A stretch of DNA of 64,000 bases from Haloglomus salinum (GTDB taxonomy: Archaea; Halobacteriota; Halobacteria; Halobacteriales; Haloarculaceae): the NCBI RefSeq assembly GCF_024298825.1, contig NZ_CP101153.1:4126379-4190378 (forward strand). The letters are read 5' to 3'. The notes under the pieces are model-generated. The model was not told the DNA's origin. It ran no database searches and worked only from the letters and a program-made list of their open reading frames with translations. Both the position numbers and the translations under genes were made by a program. This document shows positions 7,958 through 17,045 of this stretch, piece after piece; within the stretch, counting starts at the first letter, position 1, and each line of letters starts with the position of its first letter.

Positions 7958-8839
7958 TTACTCGTCGAACATCTCAGCACCACGGCCGACTCGCGTCTGG
8001 TAGGCGCGGGCTTCGGTGCCGCGGTCGTCGAACGCGTCGAGCATCGCGTTGGCGATGTCGCGGCGGTCGCCCGCGTCGCAGGCGGCGATGACGGTCGGAC
8101 CGGCACCGGAGATGGTGACCCCGCAGGCGCCGGCGGCCATCGCGGCGGTGCAGACCTCGTTGTAGCCGTCGATGAGTTCCGCGCGAGCCGGCGTGACGAC
8201 CGAGTCGCTCATCCCACGGCCGACGAGTTTCGGGTCGTCGCGTGCCATCCCGGCGGTGAGGGTGGCGGCGTTCGCGACCGTCTCGACCAGCTGGTCGACG
8301 GTCGCCGTCTCCGGAACGACCCGGCGGGCGTCGCGTGTGGAGACGACGATCTCGGGGAGGACCGCGACGAGCGGGATGTCGGCGTCGATACCGGTGACGC
8401 CGTCCTCGCGGGCGATGGTGAAGCCGCCGATGATGGAGGGCGCAACGTTGTCGGCGTGGGCAGTGCCTGAGACGACCGCCTCGCCCTCCGCGGCGATGGG
8501 GACCAGTTCCTCGCGGGTGAGGCCGCGGTCGTACAGTTCGTTGAGCGCGACGGCCGCGGCCGCAGCGCTCGCCGCGGAGGAGCCCAGCCCCGACGCCGGG
8601 CGGACGCCCTTGTCGATCTGGATGTGCGCGGGGGCATCGAGCGCCTCCGCGACGGCCCCGACGGTGTTCTTCTCCGGGTCTTCGGGGATGTACTGCGAGC
8701 CGACGCCGGACACGTCGATGGTGGTCCGGTCGGCCCGCTCCACGCGGATGACGTCTGCCGGGCGCTCGAGGGCGACCCCGAACACGTCGAACCCGCTCCC
8801 GAGGTTCGCACTCGTGGCCGGCGCCCGGACGGTCAGCAT
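7958..8839 (-). CDS. thrB: Homoserine kinase
   Basis: A 293-residue GHMP kinase that phosphorylates homoserine in threonine synthesis. It shows the N-terminal MLTVRAPATSANLGSGFDVFGVAL, the ATP-binding GHMP motif PASGLGSSAASAAAAAVAL (about 90-108), an HADNVAPSIIGGF segment and the C-terminal GACGVTISGAGPTVIA motif. The open frame extends 360 bp upstream into the next gene's region, but the conserved start is at 8839. No thrC or hom lies nearby, so it is not in a threonine operon here. Divergent from the DUF7283-like cluster. Confidence 0.95.
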   Translation of the reverse strand: MLTVRAPATSANLGSGFDVFGVALERPADVIRVERADRTTIDVSGVGSQYIPEDPEKNTVGAVAEALDAPAHIQIDKGVRPASGLGSSAASAAAAAVALNELYDRGLTREELVPIAAEGEAVVSGTAHADNVAPSIIGGFTIAREDGVTGIDADIPLVAVLPEIVVSTRDARRVVPETATVDQLVETVANAATLTAGMARDDPKLVGRGMSDSVVTPARAELIDGYNEVCTAAMAAGACGVTISGAGPTVIAACDAGDRRDIANAMLDAFDDRGTEARAYQTRVGRGAEMFDE

Positions 8840-8984
8840 GAGGCCGGATTGTCGGTAGCGTCGCAAAAACTTGGCGACATGTCGGGTGCCTGCTGGCGTT
8901 CGGTCGCACGACCCCCGAACCGTTCGCTGGAGTCTCCGGGAGCGCCGGCGAAGGTTCAAGTACCGGAACGGGACCAGCACCCCC

Positions 8985-9455
8985 ATGCTCGGAACCCCTG
9001 CCGATTCGTGGTACGTATGGCTCGGTCTCGCGACCGTGAGCGTGGCAGTCCTCGGAACGGCGACGGGACTCCCTACGGCAGCCCCGCCCGACCCCACGCC
9101 CGTCGCCCGGACGGTCGACGCGGTGGCATCGAGCCCGCGGCCGGCGACCGCCGAACACCCGCTCGAAGCGACCGCCGTGCGGGTCGACCCGGACGGCATC
9201 TCGCTCCGGACGGACGGTGGGTCGGCCCGTGAGTCGCTGGCCTACGGTCCGGTGACGCCGGTCCCGCCGGACGCGTCGCCCTTGCGTGCCATCCTGACCG
9301 GCGACCGACCGGGTCGGGTTCTCGGCTCGCCGACGGCACTCGCGGGGCGTGCTGCCGCCGCCCGACGAACCGACCCGGACTGGCGACCAGCACCCGACAA
9401 GCTACTCGTCCGACGTGTCATCTGGAGGGGGGTCGATGTCACGCTCGTCGGCTGA
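8985..9455 (+). CDS. DUF7283-like membrane-anchored protein, first gene of surface cluster
   Basis: A 156-residue protein with a single N-terminal hydrophobic helix (WYVWLGLATVSVAVLGTATGLPTA, residues about 8-31) and an Ala/Pro/Arg-rich exterior part with no cysteine. The frame is open upstream to 8871; MLGTPADSWYVW is the start that puts the helix at the N-terminus. It overlaps the next gene by 20 bp, and the following genes overlap by four bases each, so four genes form one unit. The DUF7283 label is recalled, not searched. Function unknown; the topology suggests a pilin-like or surface-complex subunit. Confidence 0.7.
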   Translation: MLGTPADSWYVWLGLATVSVAVLGTATGLPTAAPPDPTPVARTVDAVASSPRPATAEHPLEATAVRVDPDGISLRTDGGSARESLAYGPVTPVPPDASPLRAILTGDRPGRVLGSPTALAGRAAAARRTDPDWRPAPDKLLVRRVIWRGVDVTLVG

Positions 9456-9864
9456 ATGCAGTGGTCCGTACGGCTGGGCACCCGTCAGCCGCGGGCAGGT
9501 GGAACCGCTCGCGGCCCTGGCGGCCGTCTTCGCGGTGACGGCCGCGCTCGGTCTCTACACGGGGGCACTCCAGGCCGCGATTCCAGAACCGACCGGTGCC
9601 GACCTCGCGCCGACCGCGCTCGATGCGGTCGCCGAGGCGGTGAGCGACCGGACCGGCGTCGTCGACCCGACGCGCCTGTCCGCCGCGCCGGGCGCCGGAC
9701 CCGAGGGACGCCGACTGAACGCGACGCTCACCGCCGCCGACCGGCGGTGGTGCGCCGGTCCGCCGATACCAGCCGCTGCATCCGACCGGGCTGCTCGTCG
9801 CATCGCCGTCGACACCGCCGTGAGCCGGACTACCGTGGGCCGACTCCGGGTGGTCGTCTGGTGA
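9436..9864 (+). CDS. DUF7285-like pilin-type protein
   Basis: A 142-residue protein. After 18 polar residues comes RGQVEPLAALAAVFAVTAALGLYTGAL: a charged motif directly before a 20-residue hydrophobic helix, the layout of class III (type IV pilin) signals. No exact SPII-type cleavage consensus can be proven. The rest is an Ala/Arg-rich exterior domain with one cysteine. It overlaps the previous gene by 20 bp, and the next gene's GTG overlaps its TGA (GTGA). Probably exported and membrane-tethered; role unknown. Confidence 0.7.
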   Translation: MSRSSAECSGPYGWAPVSRGQVEPLAALAAVFAVTAALGLYTGALQAAIPEPTGADLAPTALDAVAEAVSDRTGVVDPTRLSAAPGAGPEGRRLNATLTAADRRWCAGPPIPAAASDRAARRIAVDTAVSRTTVGRLRVVVW

Positions 9865-10760
9865 TCCGTAGCGCCCGCGCCGGGACCGACCGTGCCATCA
9901 GCACCGTCGTCGACGTGAGCCTCTGTCTGCTGCTGGTGTCGGCGGCCATCGGGACGCTCGTCCTACCGCAAGCGGTTCCGGGTACACCCCACGACGGCCC
10001 CGACCCGTCGGCCACCGTCGAGGCGCTCGCGACGGGGACCGTCTCGGTTGCCTACGAGCTCGAGACCGGCCATCTGGAAGCCCCCGTCGACCACGCGAGC
10101 GGGGCCGGCGAGGCGGAGCGGGTCGCTCACGGGAGCTACGCGGAGTTGCTCGCCGAGGCGGCGGTCGAGAACGCGACCCTCCACGGGCGCGCACTCTCCG
10201 GCGCCAGTGACGGGTTCGAGCGACGGGTCGCCACCGCCATCCGGAACGCGACCCGCGCGACCGGCGGTCGAACACGCGTCACCGCGACCTGGGCCCCCTA
10301 CCCGGGAGCGCCGACACGAGGTGTCGCGAGCGCGGGCCCCCGGCCGCCACCGGAGGCGAGCGTGGCAGCCGCGACACTCACCGTTCCGAGCCGGTTCCGG
10401 GCCACGCGCGAGCGTGCCCGCCGGCTGGCACGACGCGACGGCTACCCCGGCGTCGCCCGGGCGCTCGCGCGAGCCACGATCGCCGGCTGGTTCCCGCCAC
10501 AGGACGCCCGGCTCGCGCTCCGGGGTGACCACCCCGTCGACGCGCTGCTGACGCGCCGCTACCGGCGGACAGCCACAGGACTCGGGACCAGCGTGGCCGA
10601 CCCCGTCCGGGCGGTCGAGCCACGGCGGGCGAACGCACGGCTCACGACCGCGCTCGCCCGACGGTACGAGACGGACCTGCGGAAGCGGTTCGACTCCCCC
10701 GCCGCGGCCGCCCGCGCGGTCCGTATCGGCGAGGTCCGGGTGGTGGTCGCCACGTGGTGA
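9861..10760 (+). CDS. DUF7284-like pilin-type secreted protein
   Basis: A 299-residue protein that starts with GTG in a GTGA overlap. It opens VIRSARAGTDRAISTVVDVSLCLLLVSAAIGTLVLPQ. The 'DRAISTVVDVSLCLLLV' stretch closely resembles the RAxSxVxGxxLxV core of haloarchaeal pilins and TadE-like proteins. The exterior region has repeated Arg-rich helices (RRLARRDGYPGVARALARATIAGWFPP). N-glycosylation-type NAT/NRT sites are present. The overlap pattern implies equimolar production with its neighbours. Confidence 0.7.
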   Translation: MIRSARAGTDRAISTVVDVSLCLLLVSAAIGTLVLPQAVPGTPHDGPDPSATVEALATGTVSVAYELETGHLEAPVDHASGAGEAERVAHGSYAELLAEAAVENATLHGRALSGASDGFERRVATAIRNATRATGGRTRVTATWAPYPGAPTRGVASAGPRPPPEASVAAATLTVPSRFRATRERARRLARRDGYPGVARALARATIAGWFPPQDARLALRGDHPVDALLTRRYRRTATGLGTSVADPVRAVEPRRANARLTTALARRYETDLRKRFDSPAAAARAVRIGEVRVVVATW

Positions 10761-13700
10761 CCACCCTGGGGACCGACGACCGTGCCCGGGTTCCGTTCGC
10801 CCTCGTCGGCGTCGTCCTGCTCGTGACGAGTACCGCGTTCCACGCCTCCCTGGGGGCAGCTCCGGCGGTTCGGGAACCAGCGACGGAGGCCGCACTGGAG
10901 CGGGCCGGCGCGGCTACCGTACCAGCGCTCCGTGTCGCCGTCCGGCGGGCCGCCCGCGCGACCGCGGCGGACCCGGTTCTGACGACGGCGAACACCACGG
11001 CCGGGCGAGCGCTGAACGACTCGCATGCCTTCCGAGACGCCCTCCGGCTCCGGATATATCTGTCAGCCGCCAGGAGGCTCGACACCGTTCATATCCGGGA
11101 GGCGTCCGTCCGTGCCAGCACCACGCTACCGGCGGTCGAGGACGACGGAACGAGTGCCCTTCGCCGGGCCATCGAGCGGGTCGAACTCCGCCGAGCCGGG
11201 GCGAACGGGACCCGGCTCCGTGTCCGGGTGCAGAACGTGCAGCTCCGCGCGACCCGCGACGGCCAGGTAGTTGCCCGCGAGTCGCTCACACCGAACGTGA
11301 CCGTCTCGACCCCGGTCCTCGCCGTCCATGACCGCACGACGCGGTACCAGCGCCGCCTGGACGCCCGAACGCTGTCCCCCGAGAGTGCCGGGGCACGTCT
11401 CACCTTCGGGACCTATCTCACTGCGTATGGCCGCGGCACGGCGCAGTGGGCCGGCGCCCCGATCAGCAACGTGCTCGCCAACAGGCATCTCGCCCTCGCC
11501 ACCGACGCCGCGGTGTACGACGCGCAGGCCCGGGCGTTCGGCGCGAGGGACCCGGCGTGGAAAGAGGCGTTCGCCACGACCGCCGCACGGACGCTCGGCA
11601 AGGACGCCGTCGCCTTCGGCTTCGGGCAGGTCAAGCAGAATCGCTCCCGCGGCACCGCCCGCGCGATGGACATGCTACGGACGTTCCTGGTGAGGCAGAG
11701 TCGGAAGGGAAGTCGGAGCGCGGGGCCGTTCGAGGACGAACCCGTCACCGTCGATGTCGGCGAGAGTGCCGACGGTGCGCTGGCCGCGATGCTTCGGCGA
11801 CCGACCAGCGGAACGCGAAACCTCACCGACGTACTCCGGGCGTCCTACACGGTTCGGGCCCGGCTCACGACGACGACCCGGCGGGTCGGCACGAGCCAGT
11901 CCGGACGGCGCCGACCCGTATCCCCCGGCGACTGGCGCCTCGTCGACCGCGACCGACAGGTAGACAGACGGAGCCGTGGGGGGACCGACAACGAGCGTGC
12001 CGAACTTCAGGCCCCCCCGGAACCATGGCACCGCCTGTCCACGGCCCACCGTCACGTCGTCGTTCGGGAGACGGTCGCCCGTCACTGGCGCGACGGGAAC
12101 CGCACGGTGACGACCAGCCGTGACACTACGACCAGATACGCGGTGGCCGTCGCGGTGCTGGGTCAGCATCCCCCGTCGAGCAGTTCGATTCCCCGGCGCC
12201 CGGTGCGTCCGGTCCACGAACGCGGTGGCGCCCTCGGCGGTCCGAACCTCGCGGGCGTCGCGGAACAGGCCACCGCCAAACTGGTGGCGGCCCGTGGTGG
12301 CTACGACCGGCTCGCGGCGCGAGCCACGGCTGATGCGGTGAATACGACCACAGTGCGGGTGGTGGGGCGGCGGCCGCCCGGGCTGGAGCGATGGGTAGTG
12401 CGCGACCTCACAGCCCTCAACCGACGTGTTCGAAACGTCTCCGTCCGGACCTCGCGCCGTGACCTGGGAACGCTCGCGGCGAGCCCCGCAGCCGACCTCG
12501 CGGCCACGCTGCGACAGCGGCGGCGGTCGTTGCTCGACCCCCCACGGGCCTACCACGGTGTATCCGAGCGGGCTCGCGTCGCCGTCCGGGCGGCCTACCT
12601 CGACCGCGTCATCGAACGGCTCGAGGACCAGGCCGACCGCCGGAAGCGTGCCCGGCGGCAACTGAACGACTCGCTCGTCTCCCGGGGGCTCCCCTCGCTG
12701 GCACGTATCGAGCGCCAGCGAGCGGTCGCCGCGAACGCGACGGCAGACGGGAAGCGGCCGTCATCCGCCGTGGCTTCGTCCCGGTTCGTCCCGGACGTGA
12801 CGCCGAATCGGCTCACGCTCACGGCGGTTTCACGGTCGGCAGTCGGTCTTCGGGGTGGCGGGACGGTCCGACCACTCGCTGCCCGGAATCTGAACGTGTT
12901 CACGCTGCCGTACGTCGACATCGCGTCGTTCGTCCGGAGTGGGGGGCGAGAGACGGTGTCGCTTCGAACGGCCGCACGGACCCTGCAGGCCGCGACGGCA
13001 GTGAACGGTACGCATCCGGCGAACGGAACGACATCAGTGAATGCGTCGCTCCCGGCCGCACGCGACCACCTTCGGGGTGCCGTACGCGACGCGAACGAGG
13101 CGCTCGGCGACCGGGCCAGGGCGCTCCTTCGTCGGGAGGGGGTAGAGGGAGCCACGCGACGGCAGGCCGTGGTCACGTCCGCGCTCGCCCGGTGGGACAC
13201 GCCGGCAGCCCGTGCGCTAGCGCTGGTGAACGGGTCGGCAGCGAGCGCCATCGCGGAGACGGCGGTCGACCGGGACCCGACGCTCGGCCGCACGAGTGCC
13301 GGCCGGCTCGGCCTCCTGCTCCGGGACGAACTCCGGCGGGCCAGCGAGGGGGCGGCAGGCCGTGTTCCCCGACGGCCGACCGAGCGGACGGGTCGTCTCG
13401 CACGCGACCTGGTCGACGTGGCGGCCACCGAGGCCGTGAAGACGACCGCCGAGCGCGGTGCGACGGTCGCCCGGGAGCGGCTCTACGAGGGCCCAGCGCG
13501 GACGGTGCCTGCCGGGCTCCCGGTCCTGCCGCCGGTGCAGCCGTGGTACGCGACGGCCAACATCTGGTACGTCCGCGTACGCGGTGTCCATCCGTCGCTG
13601 GTGGTCAGAGCGCGCGGCCGAGGTCGACCGGGGCCACCGCTGGCGTACGAGCGCGACGGCCGGCCGGTCCGGCTCGATGTGGACGACGACGGAACGAGCG

Positions 13701-13840
13701 AGCGGCTCGGCCGAGCGGCCCGTGTGTCGTTCGACATCGAGACGACGGTGCTCGTCGTGGTTCCGCCGGGCGGCCGCGGCGTCGGCGACACGAACGGGAA
13801 GGCCGACGAACGGACCGGCTGGCCGACCCCTCGCCCGTGA
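10757..13840 (+). CDS. DUF7286-like large surface protein (1027 residues)
   Basis: The last and largest gene of the four-gene unit. The start is taken as GTG at 10757 in a GTGA overlap; GTG at 10754 is equally possible. The N-terminus has one hydrophobic helix (FALVGVVLLVTSTAFHASLGA). About 1000 residues follow that are unusually Arg-, Ala- and Thr-rich for this acidic proteome, with many NxT/NxS sequons, suggesting an exported glycosylated protein. The last 120 residues look beta-rich (PVLPPVQPWYATANIWYVRVRG onward) with an Asp cluster DVDDDGTSER that could bind Ca2+. No enzymatic motif is visible. DUF7286 is a recalled name. Confidence 0.72.
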   Translation: MTTLGTDDRARVPFALVGVVLLVTSTAFHASLGAAPAVREPATEAALERAGAATVPALRVAVRRAARATAADPVLTTANTTAGRALNDSHAFRDALRLRIYLSAARRLDTVHIREASVRASTTLPAVEDDGTSALRRAIERVELRRAGANGTRLRVRVQNVQLRATRDGQVVARESLTPNVTVSTPVLAVHDRTTRYQRRLDARTLSPESAGARLTFGTYLTAYGRGTAQWAGAPISNVLANRHLALATDAAVYDAQARAFGARDPAWKEAFATTAARTLGKDAVAFGFGQVKQNRSRGTARAMDMLRTFLVRQSRKGSRSAGPFEDEPVTVDVGESADGALAAMLRRPTSGTRNLTDVLRASYTVRARLTTTTRRVGTSQSGRRRPVSPGDWRLVDRDRQVDRRSRGGTDNERAELQAPPEPWHRLSTAHRHVVVRETVARHWRDGNRTVTTSRDTTTRYAVAVAVLGQHPPSSSSIPRRPVRPVHERGGALGGPNLAGVAEQATAKLVAARGGYDRLAARATADAVNTTTVRVVGRRPPGLERWVVRDLTALNRRVRNVSVRTSRRDLGTLAASPAADLAATLRQRRRSLLDPPRAYHGVSERARVAVRAAYLDRVIERLEDQADRRKRARRQLNDSLVSRGLPSLARIERQRAVAANATADGKRPSSAVASSRFVPDVTPNRLTLTAVSRSAVGLRGGGTVRPLAARNLNVFTLPYVDIASFVRSGGRETVSLRTAARTLQAATAVNGTHPANGTTSVNASLPAARDHLRGAVRDANEALGDRARALLRREGVEGATRRQAVVTSALARWDTPAARALALVNGSAASAIAETAVDRDPTLGRTSAGRLGLLLRDELRRASEGAAGRVPRRPTERTGRLARDLVDVAATEAVKTTAERGATVARERLYEGPARTVPAGLPVLPPVQPWYATANIWYVRVRGVHPSLVVRARGRGRPGPPLAYERDGRPVRLDVDDDGTSERLGRAARVSFDIETTVLVVVPPGGRGVGDTNGKADERTGWPTPRP

Positions 13841-13943
13841 GTGCTCGAGCGGCGGGTGGCGCGCCCGTCCGGGACGTGACGTGACTCGTGACCCGGCGAC
13901 CCGTGACCCAGCGACCTTATACGTTCACCGCGTACGCCCTCCC

Positions 13944-14369
13944 GTGTTCCACGACGTTGTGCCGAACCCCGGCGAACTGGGGCCAGACGAACTGTACGAA
14001 CGGTACGTGGCCGAACTGGTGGCGGTCATCGAGGGCCACGGGGTCGAGACGGTGGCCGCCCGAAGCGGCGTCGGCACGGCGACCCTGCGCGCGCTGCGCG
14101 ATGGAGAGTCCCCCGAACTCGACCACGAAGACGCCGTGGCGATACTCGCAGTGGACGCCGACATCGACCCGGACACGGCCGTCCAGCTCGACCGCGACGC
14201 CCTGTTGATGGGGATGACCAACGCCGTCCTCGACGTGGAGGCACTCGCCGCGGAGACCGACGGGGCCCTAGAGGGGCGCGAAATCCAGTCGAAGGTCGAG
14301 GGGCGCTTCCCGATGACGCTCCGGGAGTTCGCGCTGCTCCACGCAACCATCCAGGCGCGGGGCCCCTGA
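13944..14369 (+). CDS. DUF5791-like haloarchaeal protein
   Basis: A 141-residue soluble acidic protein from a GTG start (VFHDVVPNPGELGPDELYERY). It is all-helical in appearance, with a segment that resembles a small helix-turn-helix (VETVAARSGVGTATLRALRDGES) followed by DHEDAVAILAVDADIDPDTAVQLDRDALLMGMTNAVLDVE. The C-terminus, KVEGRFPMTLREFALLHATI, is typical of the recalled DUF5791 family. One base separates it from the following epimerase gene, so they form an operon. A regulatory or adaptor role is possible but unproven. Confidence 0.75.
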   Translation: MFHDVVPNPGELGPDELYERYVAELVAVIEGHGVETVAARSGVGTATLRALRDGESPELDHEDAVAILAVDADIDPDTAVQLDRDALLMGMTNAVLDVEALAAETDGALEGREIQSKVEGRFPMTLREFALLHATIQARGP

Positions 14370-14370
14370 C

Positions 14371-15249
14371 GTGCGCGTCTGCATCCTCGGCTGTGGCTAC
14401 GTCGGGCTGGAGCTCGCCCGACAGCTCCAGCCGGACCACGAGGTCGTCGGCGTCAGGCGGTCCCCGTCCGGCGTGGAGGCCGTCGAGGCGACCGGGGCGA
14501 CCGCAGCCCGGGCGGACGTGACCGACGCGGACGACCTGGCGGCCGTGCCGGACGCCGACGCACTCGTCTTCGCCGCCAGCTCGGGCGGGCGCGGTGCCGC
14601 GGCCGCCCGCGAGGTCTACGTCGACGGCCTCCGGACGGCCATCGAGGCGTTCGGCACGCGTGACGGCGCGCCGGACCAGCTGGTGTACACCTCCAGCACG
14701 GGCGTCTACGGTGACCACGACGGCGGCTGGGTCGACGAGACGACACCGCTCGACCCGACGACGGAGAAGACGCGCGTGCTCGCCGAGGCCGAACGGGTCG
14801 CCCAGGAGGTCGCTGCCGACTACGGCATCGACGGTCGGGTCGCACGGTTCGCCGGCCTCTACGGGCCGGACCGCTACCGGCTGGAGCGCTACATCGAGGG
14901 ACCGGTGACGGCGGGGTATCTGAACATGCTTCACCGTGACGATGCCGCCGGCATCGTCCGGTTCATGCTGGAAGCCGTCGACGAGGACATCCTGCTCGCC
15001 GTCGACGACGAACCGGTCGACAAGCACGCGTTCGCGGACTGGCTGGCCGACGAGTGCGGTGTCGACCACCCGCCGAAGCGGAGCAAGGACGAACGGCTCG
15101 ACGACTCCGGCCTCTCGGCGGCGGCACGGCGGCGCATCCTGACGAGCAAGCGCTGTTCGAACGACCGCCTCCGTGAGCTCGGCTACGAGTTCCGGTTCCC
15201 GACGTTCCGTGAGGGGTACCGGGCGGCCATCGAGGCGTATCGCGACTGA
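14371..15249 (+). CDS. NAD(P)-dependent epimerase/dehydratase-like SDR protein
   Basis: A 292-residue extended-SDR-like protein starting at GTG 14371, one base after the previous stop. The Rossmann motif is CILGCGYVGLELARQL (GxGYxG), followed by a VGVRRS second strand. A catalytic-type YTSSTGVYGDHDG segment lies near residue 108, and RFAGLYGPDRY further on. It resembles YeeZ-type SDR proteins more than sugar-nucleotide epimerases, so the substrate is not assigned. The C-terminus (FRFPTFREGYRAAIE) is typical of this subgroup. Confidence 0.82.
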   Translation: MRVCILGCGYVGLELARQLQPDHEVVGVRRSPSGVEAVEATGATAARADVTDADDLAAVPDADALVFAASSGGRGAAAAREVYVDGLRTAIEAFGTRDGAPDQLVYTSSTGVYGDHDGGWVDETTPLDPTTEKTRVLAEAERVAQEVAADYGIDGRVARFAGLYGPDRYRLERYIEGPVTAGYLNMLHRDDAAGIVRFMLEAVDEDILLAVDDEPVDKHAFADWLADECGVDHPPKRSKDERLDDSGLSAAARRRILTSKRCSNDRLRELGYEFRFPTFREGYRAAIEAYRD

Positions 15250-15360
15250 GAGCGATTCGTCGGCCTCCAGGCTTTTTCCGGGCCGTTTCCGCCGAAGTCA
15301 GGGGTGCGTTTCAGGTGGAGGGGAAGCTTCATTTCCCCTCGACGACAAGCCGCACGGGAG

Positions 15361-16683
15361 ATGGGTCTCGTGAGTGGGAGGACCGTACCAGCGGCTGCGG
15401 ACGCAATCGGTCCACCACTCGTAGCCGAGCCCGTTCTGCTCGGTGGCGTCGCCGTGGCCGTCCTCGCAGCAGTCGGCGTCGTCCTCTTCGTGAAGGTTCG
15501 CGGGGCCCGGACGCCGGGGCGTCGGCTCCGCGCCACGCTGGCGGCCAGCGACGAGATCGCGGTGCTGACACACCCGAACCCGGACCCGGACGCCCTCGCC
15601 TGTGCGCTGGCGGTTCGGGAGCTGGCCGAGACGGTCGAGACGGAAACCACCATCTACTACCCCGGCGAGATACGCCACGAGGAGAACCTCGCACTCGTCA
15701 GCGAGCTGGGTATCCAGGCGACCCGGCTCCGGGACGCCAGCGACCTCGCCGAGCGGGACGTGGTGCTGGTCGACCACAACCAGCCCCGCGGGTTCGCGGG
15801 CGCCGGCGGGGTCGAGGCATACGCGGTCATCGACCACCATCCCGGCGACGGCGAGGGGGCGGCGTTCACCGACGTTCGGTCGGAGTACGGCGCCTGCGCG
15901 AGCCTGATGGCCGAGTACCTGCAGAGACTGGGCTGGCGGACCACCGACGACGGCGCGGACGAATCGCGGCCGTCGATGCCGGAATCGCTGGCGACGGCAC
16001 TGGTGTACGGTATCCGAACCGACACAGCTGGCTTCACACGCGGCTGTACGGCGGCGGAATTCGACGCGGCAGCGTACTGTTCCTCGCGCGCCGACCCCGA
16101 CACAATCGAGCGCGTGTCGAACCCACCGATGCCACCGGAGACGATGGACGTGCGGGCCCGGGCCGTGCTGGACCGCGTCCAGCGGGGGGCGTTCGTCTGT
16201 ACCCACGCTGGGGAGGTCCCGAGCCCGGACGCGGTGACCCAGGCCGCCGACGACCTGCTCCGGATGAAGGAGGTCCGGGCGGTTGTCGTCGGCGGAACGT
16301 GTGACGGGACGCTCCATCTCTCCGGCCGCGCCATCGAGGGGAGCGTCGATATCGGCGAGACGCTCTCGACGGCCATCGAGGGCATCCCGATGGCGGACGC
16401 GGGCGGCCACACCCGGATGGGTGGTGGACAGCTCTCCGTCGACCACATGGCCGGGCTCGGCCCCGGCGACGGCGTGAGCATCGAGCGGTTCTTCGAGAGC
16501 ATCTTCGCCGTCATGGCGAGTCAGGACCCCGAGGGCGCCCCCGACGAGATGGCCGAGCCGGTCGACCCGGGGACGGTCGGGGCGAGCGATGTGGATGCCA
16601 GGGAAGCGCTGGCGGCCGTCGACAGCGACGACGAGGGGGATGCCGGAGGGCCCGTCGACAGGCCCGAAGCCAGCGGCGGCTGA
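15361..16683 (+). CDS. Membrane-anchored DHH-family phosphoesterase
   Basis: About 440 residues from ATG 15361; an in-frame GTG at 15304 would add 19 residues. An N-terminal helix ([21 protein letters not shown]) anchors a DHH/DHHA1 phosphodiesterase. Motifs are [13 protein letters not shown] (motif I), [10 protein letters not shown] (motif II), VIDHHPGDG (DHH motif III) and the DHHA1 signature [17 protein letters not shown]1 enzymes cleave short oligonucleotides or cyclic dinucleotides. With a membrane anchor, a GdpP-like signalling nuclease is one possibility, but no PAS or GGDEF part is present. The Asp/Glu-rich tail is dispensable-looking. Confidence 0.85.
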   Translation: MGLVSGRTVPAAADAIGPPLVAEPVLLGGVAVAVLAAVGVVLFVKVRGARTPGRRLRATLAASDEIAVLTHPNPDPDALACALAVRELAETVETETTIYYPGEIRHEENLALVSELGIQATRLRDASDLAERDVVLVDHNQPRGFAGAGGVEAYAVIDHHPGDGEGAAFTDVRSEYGACASLMAEYLQRLGWRTTDDGADESRPSMPESLATALVYGIRTDTAGFTRGCTAAEFDAAAYCSSRADPDTIERVSNPPMPPETMDVRARAVLDRVQRGAFVCTHAGEVPSPDAVTQAADDLLRMKEVRAVVVGGTCDGTLHLSGRAIEGSVDIGETLSTAIEGIPMADAGGHTRMGGGQLSVDHMAGLGPGDGVSIERFFESIFAVMASQDPEGAPDEMAEPVDPGTVGASDVDAREALAAVDSDDEGDAGGPVDRPEASGG

Positions 16684-16715
16684 TTCCGGTTGGGCGCTCG
16701 ACCGGACCCGGAAAC

Positions 16716-16722
16716 GTTTAAC
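16716..16722 (+). promoter_or_regulatory. TATA-like box of rpl40e
   Basis: GTTTAAC within ggaaacgtttaaccgc lies about 26 bp before the ATG at 16745. This predicts a leaderless L40e transcript, a common arrangement in haloarchaea. Confidence 0.55.
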
Positions 16723-16744
16723 CGCCGCGCACGGAAGCCAGGGT

Positions 16745-16894
16745 ATGGCCCAGTTCGACAAAGCGGAGGACCGCATGCTGAAGAAGATGATCTGTATGCG
16801 CTGTAACGCCCGGAACCCGGAGCGGGCCGACAGCTGCCGGAAGTGCGGTTACAAGAACCTCCGTCCGAAGGCGACCGAGCGGCGCGCGGCCTGA
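16745..16894 (+). CDS. rpl40e: 50S ribosomal protein L40e
   Basis: A 49-residue zinc-finger ribosomal protein of the large subunit. The four-cysteine zinc site is [26 protein letters not shown] (CxxC...CxxC). It is basic overall, ending KATERRAA. The open frame continues upstream into the DHH gene, but [14 protein letters not shown] is the family start and fits the TATA spacing. Length equals that of other archaeal L40e. Confidence 0.95.
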   Translation: MAQFDKAEDRMLKKMICMRCNARNPERADSCRKCGYKNLRPKATERRAA

Positions 16895-17045
16895 AGCCGA
16901 CCGCCGCGGCCGCTCGCCAGGCGCGGACAGACGCCTGCATTTCTACATCGTCAAGGGAACAGTAGAATAATCTACACGATTCCTGATCGGACTGTACTGT
17001 TACCGCACAATAGCAGAGGTTCGAGATGTGTCCGACACCCCCAGG

